Below, one piece after another: positions 6,752 to 11,286 of a DNA stretch of 11,286 nucleotides. Each line of letters starts with the position of its first letter. The stretch's first letter is position 1. A model generated the notes under the pieces. It had not been told where the DNA came from, did no database searches, and worked only from the letters and a program-made list of their open reading frames with translations. Origin of the DNA: Nautiliaceae bacterium (GTDB lineage Bacteria > Campylobacterota > Campylobacteria > Campylobacterales > Nautiliaceae); NCBI GenBank assembly GCA_027063075.1, contig JAMOSM010000089.1, positions 1 through 11,286 of the forward strand, written 5' to 3'. Both the position numbers and the translations under genes were made by a program.

Positions 6752-9397
6752 CTATTGTTTTAATTGAAGCAAGGTATTTAACATCTGGTCTGATGTTGTA
6801 ATTGTTTTTGAGTTTGCCTGAAATCCTCTTTGAATTACAATAAGTTCTGTTAAACTTCTGCTTAAATCGACATTGCTCATTTCAAGAGAGCTTGGCTGAA
6901 TGCTTCCTCTTCCTCCTGTTCCTGCAGTTCCTATTATAGGTTCTCCGGAATTTGGTGAGGCTGCAAAAAGTGTTCCTCCTTCATTCATTAATCCTTCATT
7001 ATTTACAAATTTTGCCAAGGCGACCTGTGCTAAAGAGTAACTTCTTCCGTTTGTAAAGACCCCAATAATAGTACCTGTTTGGTCAACTACAAGCTGTTCT
7101 AAATCTCCGCCCGGATATCCGTCTTGAGTTTGACCTGAAGTTGAGCTTGGGGCCTCAAAAGAGGTAATTCCGTCAAACCCGTTAATACTTCCAAAATCCA
7201 ACCTTATAGCCTGTCCCGGATTTGCCCCGTTGTTTGGATTAAAAATTAAGCTTGGAGGATTTACTCCTTTTAAACTTCCGTCCGGATTAAATTTTACATC
7301 TCCATAAGCTGGGTTTTCTATGGTTGCAGGAGGGGGAACCTCAGCATACCATTTCCAGGTGGTAGGGTCTGTTGGCGATTCTGAAGTATGATATTTCCTA
7401 AAATAAAGGGTAATTGTATGTTTAGCTCCAAGAGAATCAAAAATATCCATACTTGTAATATGCACCGCCGCATCAATTGGCTGGGTTGCTGTAATTCCTC
7501 CACTTGCGACGGTTCCGTTTATTGTTGAGAATGCGTCTGTAAATAATTTATTATCTTGTCCTTCTGGAAAACCTTTTACACTTATATTAAACGACTGACC
7601 TGATGTGTTTAAAATACTTACTTTTCCGTCTTCGTTTATATAGACTCTTGCTTTTGTGTTATCAACGGCATTTTGGTTGTTTGTCGGGTCGTTACTATCG
7701 TCAATTGCAAGTTTCCAAAGATTTACTAAATCCTGAATATCGTGGAAATAGTATATATCATTTTTATAAATAGGCTGTGAAGGGTTGTTTGAGTCTTTGA
7801 GGGTTTTTATTAAAGAGTCAAAATTTGCTACTGCTGTTTGGTTTTGGCTTGAAGCTGTTGAATCGTCATAGGCGTCAATACTTACTATTGAGTCATTTGT
7901 ATCGGTTGTATGAACTTTAAATTTTCCGCTTGTAGGGTCAAAGGTAAAAGTGACTCCCACACTGTCTTGAACCATTTTTGCATTAATTGTACAACATAAG
8001 TCGTTTATGGTATTAAAATCTTTTCCGTATAAGAATGTATATGTATCCTGAGTGCCATTATTATTTACAACAAGTTTTATTGTGTTGTGTTTTGTGTTGC
8101 CTGCTGAATCATAAATGCTTAGATATGCAGGAGTTGTAGGATCTGCGTATGTCCAGTGAAGCCCTTCGTTTGAATCTGCATATATAAAATTTGAATCTTT
8201 TGTATAAGAACCTGTAGCACTTCCACAGCTTGCGGCATCTCCTGTAATTGGGTTTGGTGTATATAAAAATTTTCTGTTTTCATAAAGCCCGTCAATTTCT
8301 ACACTGATACCTTCTCCGGCAGCTAAATTAAAAGCATCTCCGTTTGCATTAAAAAGCTCACCTACATCGTCTGCCCCTACAAATGAGTTTTGAATACTTT
8401 TTAAACTTTCAGATGTTTTTGTGGTATTTCCGTTTAATGACTTTAATGCATCAAGAAGTATTTTGTTTGCATTTGAAGCCGTATCTATATTTATCTGGTC
8501 TGCTTGCGGGTCTACTATTTGTCCGTTTCCGTTTAAGTATATAGAATAATCACTGCTTTTTAAGTCGCTTTTGTATGTAATAGAAGCTCCTGTGGAGTCG
8601 TGAGTAATTGCATAGTTTAATTCATCTATTAAATCTTGTGCCGTTTTAAAAATTTTGTCGTGGTTATTTTCGGACTCTCCATATGTCAAAGTAACGTTCG
8701 TTACTACTCCATCAAGTCTTTTTACACTGAAATTTATTTTATCTATTCCCGTTGTAAGAGTGATTTTTTCTCCTGTTGCGTCATAAACTCCGTTTAAATC
8801 AGTGCTTAAATCCAAAGTTGAGCGGGTAGGGGCTTTTTCGCTTATATGATCACCGCTGTTTAAGTTTGCTTTAATTGAGATTTTACTTGTCGGATTTGCA
8901 GGAGTTGTAAGTCCAGGCGGAATTGAAATTGGCTGAACTCCTTTTGCCGTGTCTATATTGTGGGTCTCAGGGTCTGCCATCCATCCTTGAACTATATATC
9001 CGTTTGGATCTACAAAATTACCTTTTGCATCAAATGTAAAATCTCCGGCTCTTGTGTATCTGTATGTTTTTCCGCCATCTGCGCTTACTACAAAAAATCC
9101 GTCTCCGTTAATTGCCATATCGGTATTTTTATCCGTATTTTGAATACTTCCTTGCTTAAACATAGTCTCAACAGCGCTGACGCTTGTTCCAAGTCCTATT
9201 TGAAGGGAGTTTTTTCCTCCTAAGTCACCCTGAGGGGCGGTGGCGCTTTTTACTGTCTGACTTAAAAGATTTTGAAAGTTGGTACGGGAGTATTTAAAAC
9301 CTACTGTATTAACATTTGCAATATTGTTAGCTTCAACATCCATAGCTGTCTGATGAGCGTTAAGTCCGCTAACCCCGCTCCAAAGACTTCTCATCAT
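6752..9397 (-). CDS. flgE: Flagellar hook protein FlgE (large epsilonproteobacterial type)
   Basis: FlgE is exported by the flagellar type III system and polymerises outside the cell into the hook joining rod and filament. The protein has 881 residues, in the range of Campylobacter hook proteins and about twice Salmonella FlgE. The N-terminal rod/hook motif is MMRSLWSGVSGLNAHQ followed by NNIANVNTVGFKYSRTN (24-40). MAINGDGFFVV (94-104) and RAGDFTFDAKGNFVDPNGY (116-134) follow. Residues about 200-640 are the long variable surface region. FDSLGAKHTITLYF (653-666) opens a conserved D2-type segment, and the end, LTELIVIQRGFQANSKTITTSDQML, is the conserved C-terminal coiled coil. AAGGA at 9409-9405 sits seven bases before the ATG, and the MM start matches the family. 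A sigma-54 promoter precedes it. It has three cysteines (391, 468, 469), uncommon in exported axial proteins. maf follows on the same strand. Confidence 0.97.
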   Translation of the reverse strand: MMRSLWSGVSGLNAHQTAMDVEANNIANVNTVGFKYSRTNFQNLLSQTVKSATAPQGDLGGKNSLQIGLGTSVSAVETMFKQGSIQNTDKNTDMAINGDGFFVVSADGGKTYRYTRAGDFTFDAKGNFVDPNGYIVQGWMADPETHNIDTAKGVQPISIPPGLTTPANPTSKISIKANLNSGDHISEKAPTRSTLDLSTDLNGVYDATGEKITLTTGIDKINFSVKRLDGVVTNVTLTYGESENNHDKIFKTAQDLIDELNYAITHDSTGASITYKSDLKSSDYSIYLNGNGQIVDPQADQINIDTASNANKILLDALKSLNGNTTKTSESLKSIQNSFVGADDVGELFNANGDAFNLAAGEGISVEIDGLYENRKFLYTPNPITGDAASCGSATGSYTKDSNFIYADSNEGLHWTYADPTTPAYLSIYDSAGNTKHNTIKLVVNNNGTQDTYTFLYGKDFNTINDLCCTINAKMVQDSVGVTFTFDPTSGKFKVHTTDTNDSIVSIDAYDDSTASSQNQTAVANFDSLIKTLKDSNNPSQPIYKNDIYYFHDIQDLVNLWKLAIDDSNDPTNNQNAVDNTKARVYINEDGKVSILNTSGQSFNISVKGFPEGQDNKLFTDAFSTINGTVASGGITATQPIDAAVHITSMDIFDSLGAKHTITLYFRKYHTSESPTDPTTWKWYAEVPPPATIENPAYGDVKFNPDGSLKGVNPPSLIFNPNNGANPGQAIRLDFGSINGFDGITSFEAPSSTSGQTQDGYPGGDLEQLVVDQTGTIIGVFTNGRSYSLAQVALAKFVNNEGLMNEGGTLFAASPNSGEPIIGTAGTGGRGSIQPSSLEMSNVDLSRSLTELIVIQRGFQANSKTITTSDQMLNTLLQLKQ

Positions 9398-9418
9398 AAT
9401 AAAATCCTTTTTCTTAAA

Positions 9419-9437
9419 ATAAGCAAAATCCGTTCCT
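9419..9437 (-). promoter_or_regulatory. Sigma-54 (RpoN) -24/-12 promoter of flgE
   Basis: The minus strand reads AGGAACGGATTTTGCTTA from 9437 to 9420. It has GG at 9436-9435, exactly ten bases, then GC at 9424-9423. GGAAC-N5-TTGCTT agrees closely with the Campylobacter sigma-54 consensus as I know it (TTGGAACN5TTGCTT). The first G of the -24 element is the last base of the TAG stop of the upstream hook-family gene. The start point would lie near 9411, leaving a leader of about 14 bases with the flgE Shine-Dalgarno almost at its 5' end. RpoN control of flgE is the norm in Campylobacter and Helicobacter. Confidence 0.88.
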
Positions 9438-11286
9438 ATCTTTTAAGGTTTATTGCTTTTTGAATCATTTCATCACTTGTTGTTATTGTTTTTGCACTTG
9501 CCTGGAAAGCTTTTTGAGTTAAAATAAGCTCTGTCATTGCGTTTGTGAAATTTACGTTTGAGGTTTCGAGTTTATAAGATAGTATTTTTGAAGGGATATA
9601 ATTTCCGTTTTGGTCTTTGTATAAAAACGCTTCTCCTGAATTTTCTGTTTTTATAAATCTGCTGTTACCTATGCTTGCTAAGCCCTGGTCGTTTTTAAAA
9701 TGAAATACCGGTATCTGAGCTAATGTAATTTCTTGTGTGTTTGAAAAAATTCCCACTATTTTTCCATCTTCTTGTATTTGGTAATCTTTTAAGGCACCTT
9801 CCTCAATACCGTCTTGTGAAAAAGAGAAGTTGGTTGTATTGTTTGCTTTGGTAAATGCGCTAAGTGAGAAAGTAAAATTTATGTTGTTAAAATTTAGCTC
9901 TTTTGGTGAAATTAACATTCCGTTTGTATCAAAAACAAAATCTTCAGAAATTTTGAGTTCTTTATCTGTGTAAGGAATGGTAATTTCTCCTTGCCATATC
10001 TGATTGTCTGAACTTACTTTTTGTTTTGTGAATATAAATGTAACAGTTGTTTTGTCTCCATTTTCGTTTATAATATCTCCTCTGAATTCTTGAGAATTGC
10101 TTAAAAACTGAAAACTTTTGTTTTGTGAATTTGGAAGTATCTCTTCTCCTAAAGAGGATAAATTTTCTAAAAACATTTTGTTAGAGTTATTAGTTTCAAA
10201 GAGATATGAGTTTATTGTGGAATTAGTTGGATTTTGAATAATTATCTCACCTTTTTCTAAGGATATGTTCAGTTCAGGAGCAATGTTTTGTGAGAGAGTT
10301 TGGAGATTATCGATAAATTCTTTTAAATCTGAAAATTCAAACTCTTTATCAGAGGTTTGTTGATATGTTAAAACAGCAGCAGAGGCGTTTTGCATTAAGG
10401 GTGTGTTTGAGGTTAAAATAAACTTATCGGTTGTTGAAATTATCAGTTTGGAGTTTTTAACTGAAGCACTTATACCGTTTTTATTAAGTTCTTTTGCTAT
10501 TGCATTGGCAATTTCCTTTTTTGTACTTCCGTCTTGAAGTTCAAGTTTTATATGAGTAGAATTTAAAACAAAATCTATTTTTACAGGAGTATTGTCTTTT
10601 ATATCGTCTTCAAAGCAGTAAGTTGATTTTAAAAGCCCGTTTTCATATTCTACCTGATGCCCAAAACCAAAAAACAGATTGTTTCCGTTTCTGATTTGCA
10701 TATCATATCCGTCTTTATTGTACATAGCGCTAAAATCTATATTTTCATTAGCGGGTTTTGTTGTTGTTATATAAAAATCATTTAATAAGTTTGTCTGTAA
10801 TGAGACGTTTTTAGTAGGTAAAGAAGGGAGGATTATACTGTAGGGAAGTGAAATTGGTGATAAAGAGGATGCAGGTAAAAGATTGTCTGTATCTATATTT
10901 CTGTTTATAAAAAATTTTCCATTTTCAGAAATAATATTATTTGCATTAGCCACTAACAGATAATCTCCGTTGTCATTAACTAAATATCCCTGTGCGTCTC
11001 TTTTAAAGCTACCGTTTCTTGTATAAAAGATATTATTGCCGTTTTTAATTTGAAACCATCCTTCATCTGCTATAGCCATATCAAAAATATTGTCGCTATC
11101 TACAATAGGACCTATTGAGAGATTTTTAGAAGTAGAGTTTATATAGCTTCCAAAAGATACATCCGAAAAAGTTGATGGGGTTTGAGAAAGAGTTGCGGCA
11201 AAGACGGTTCCAAACTCTGCTATTGTTTCTTTAAACCCTGGAGTATTGATATTGGCTATATTGTCTCCTACGATGTCAATTTCGTT
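9436..11286 (-). CDS. Second flagellar hook-family protein (FlgE-like), N-terminus cut by window edge
   Basis: This is a flagellar rod/hook family protein with 616 visible residues; the frame stays open to the right edge and probably lacks only about 15-20 residues. The edge already shows the family signature DNIANINTPGFKE (visible residues 8-20), so the methionine at 11079 is internal. MAIADEGWFQI (70-80) and RNGSFKRDAQGYLVNDNGDYLL (about 90-111) parallel FlgE. A segment with DGSTKKEIANAIAKELNK resembles the IN-type motif found in flagellins and hook proteins. The end, MTELILTQKAFQASAKTITTSDEM, matches the FlgE C-terminus. It is smaller than FlgE and shares little of the central region. Best guess is the FlgE-like paralogue of the Cj0043/HP0908 type, usually beside flgD and fliK; flgD may therefore lie just outside to the right. 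FlgG or FlgF is less likely at this size. Confidence 0.88.
   Translation of the reverse strand, partial: NEIDIVGDNIANINTPGFKETIAEFGTVFAATLSQTPSTFSDVSFGSYINSTSKNLSIGPIVDSDNIFDMAIADEGWFQIKNGNNIFYTRNGSFKRDAQGYLVNDNGDYLLVANANNIISENGKFFINRNIDTDNLLPASSLSPISLPYSIILPSLPTKNVSLQTNLLNDFYITTTKPANENIDFSAMYNKDGYDMQIRNGNNLFFGFGHQVEYENGLLKSTYCFEDDIKDNTPVKIDFVLNSTHIKLELQDGSTKKEIANAIAKELNKNGISASVKNSKLIISTTDKFILTSNTPLMQNASAAVLTYQQTSDKEFEFSDLKEFIDNLQTLSQNIAPELNISLEKGEIIIQNPTNSTINSYLFETNNSNKMFLENLSSLGEEILPNSQNKSFQFLSNSQEFRGDIINENGDKTTVTFIFTKQKVSSDNQIWQGEITIPYTDKELKISEDFVFDTNGMLISPKELNFNNINFTFSLSAFTKANNTTNFSFSQDGIEEGALKDYQIQEDGKIVGIFSNTQEITLAQIPVFHFKNDQGLASIGNSRFIKTENSGEAFLYKDQNGNYIPSKILSYKLETSNVNFTNAMTELILTQKAFQASAKTITTSDEMIQKAINLKR

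Noticed and set aside
7318..7503. Second minus-strand frame inside flgE
   Set aside because: It is nested in a conserved FlgE segment in another phase and has no features of its own.
8960..9463. Plus-strand open frames antisense to the flgE 5' end (8960-9223 and 9272-9463)
   Set aside because: They are shadows of the highly conserved FlgE N-terminus; the second also runs through the sigma-54 promoter and the end of the upstream gene.

Overview
The window looks like chromosomal DNA from a flagellated member of the Campylobacterota (the former Epsilonproteobacteria). It resembles the Nautiliales (Nautilia, Caminibacter, Lebetimonas) or another vent-type lineage more than Campylobacter or Helicobacter, but the genus is inferred, not proven. 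The DNA is strongly AT-rich and gene-dense, with very short gaps. The gene order glyQ, NIF3-family gene, FlgZ-type zinc-ribbon gene, waaA matches what I recall for Helicobacter pylori HP0960 to HP0957. The hook protein is of the large epsilonproteobacterial type and begins MMRSLW. I see no tRNA, rRNA, CRISPR array, insertion sequence or prophage signature, and no gene-free stretch over 300 bases.

Left half, plus strand (1-4993): the 3' end of glyQ overlaps a NIF3/DUF34 metal protein gene. A clean TATAAT promoter at the end of that gene then starts a second unit: flgZ-like RpoN chaperone, waaA (Kdo transferase), a DUF167/YggU protein and a full-length polX with an intact PHP exonuclease domain. 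Most junctions overlap by 1 to 11 bases, suggesting translational coupling.

Right half, minus strand (11286-4949): a flagellar block, read from the right edge. It starts with an N-terminally cut hook-family protein of about 616 visible residues. Next is flgE (881 residues), preceded by a textbook sigma-54 promoter, AGGAACG-N4-TTGCTT with exact GG-N10-GC spacing, whose first G belongs to the stop codon of the upstream gene. Last is a Maf-family (DUF115) motility accessory factor. Between flgE and maf is a perfect 11-bp inverted repeat with a 3-base loop, whose 3' arm contains the maf ribosome binding site. polX and maf converge and overlap tail to tail by 45 bp.

How the parts fit: the left half encodes a homologue of the chaperone that supports RpoN (sigma-54) in Helicobacter, and the right half carries a sigma-54 promoter driving the hook gene. 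The Maf gene, normally linked to flagellin glycosylation by nonulosonic acids, sits in the hook transcript behind a hairpin that could tie its translation to that of FlgE. The points most worth a second look are the sigma-54 site, the RBS-sequestering hairpin and the hook-maf linkage. No wholly new system is evident; most genes belong to known families.
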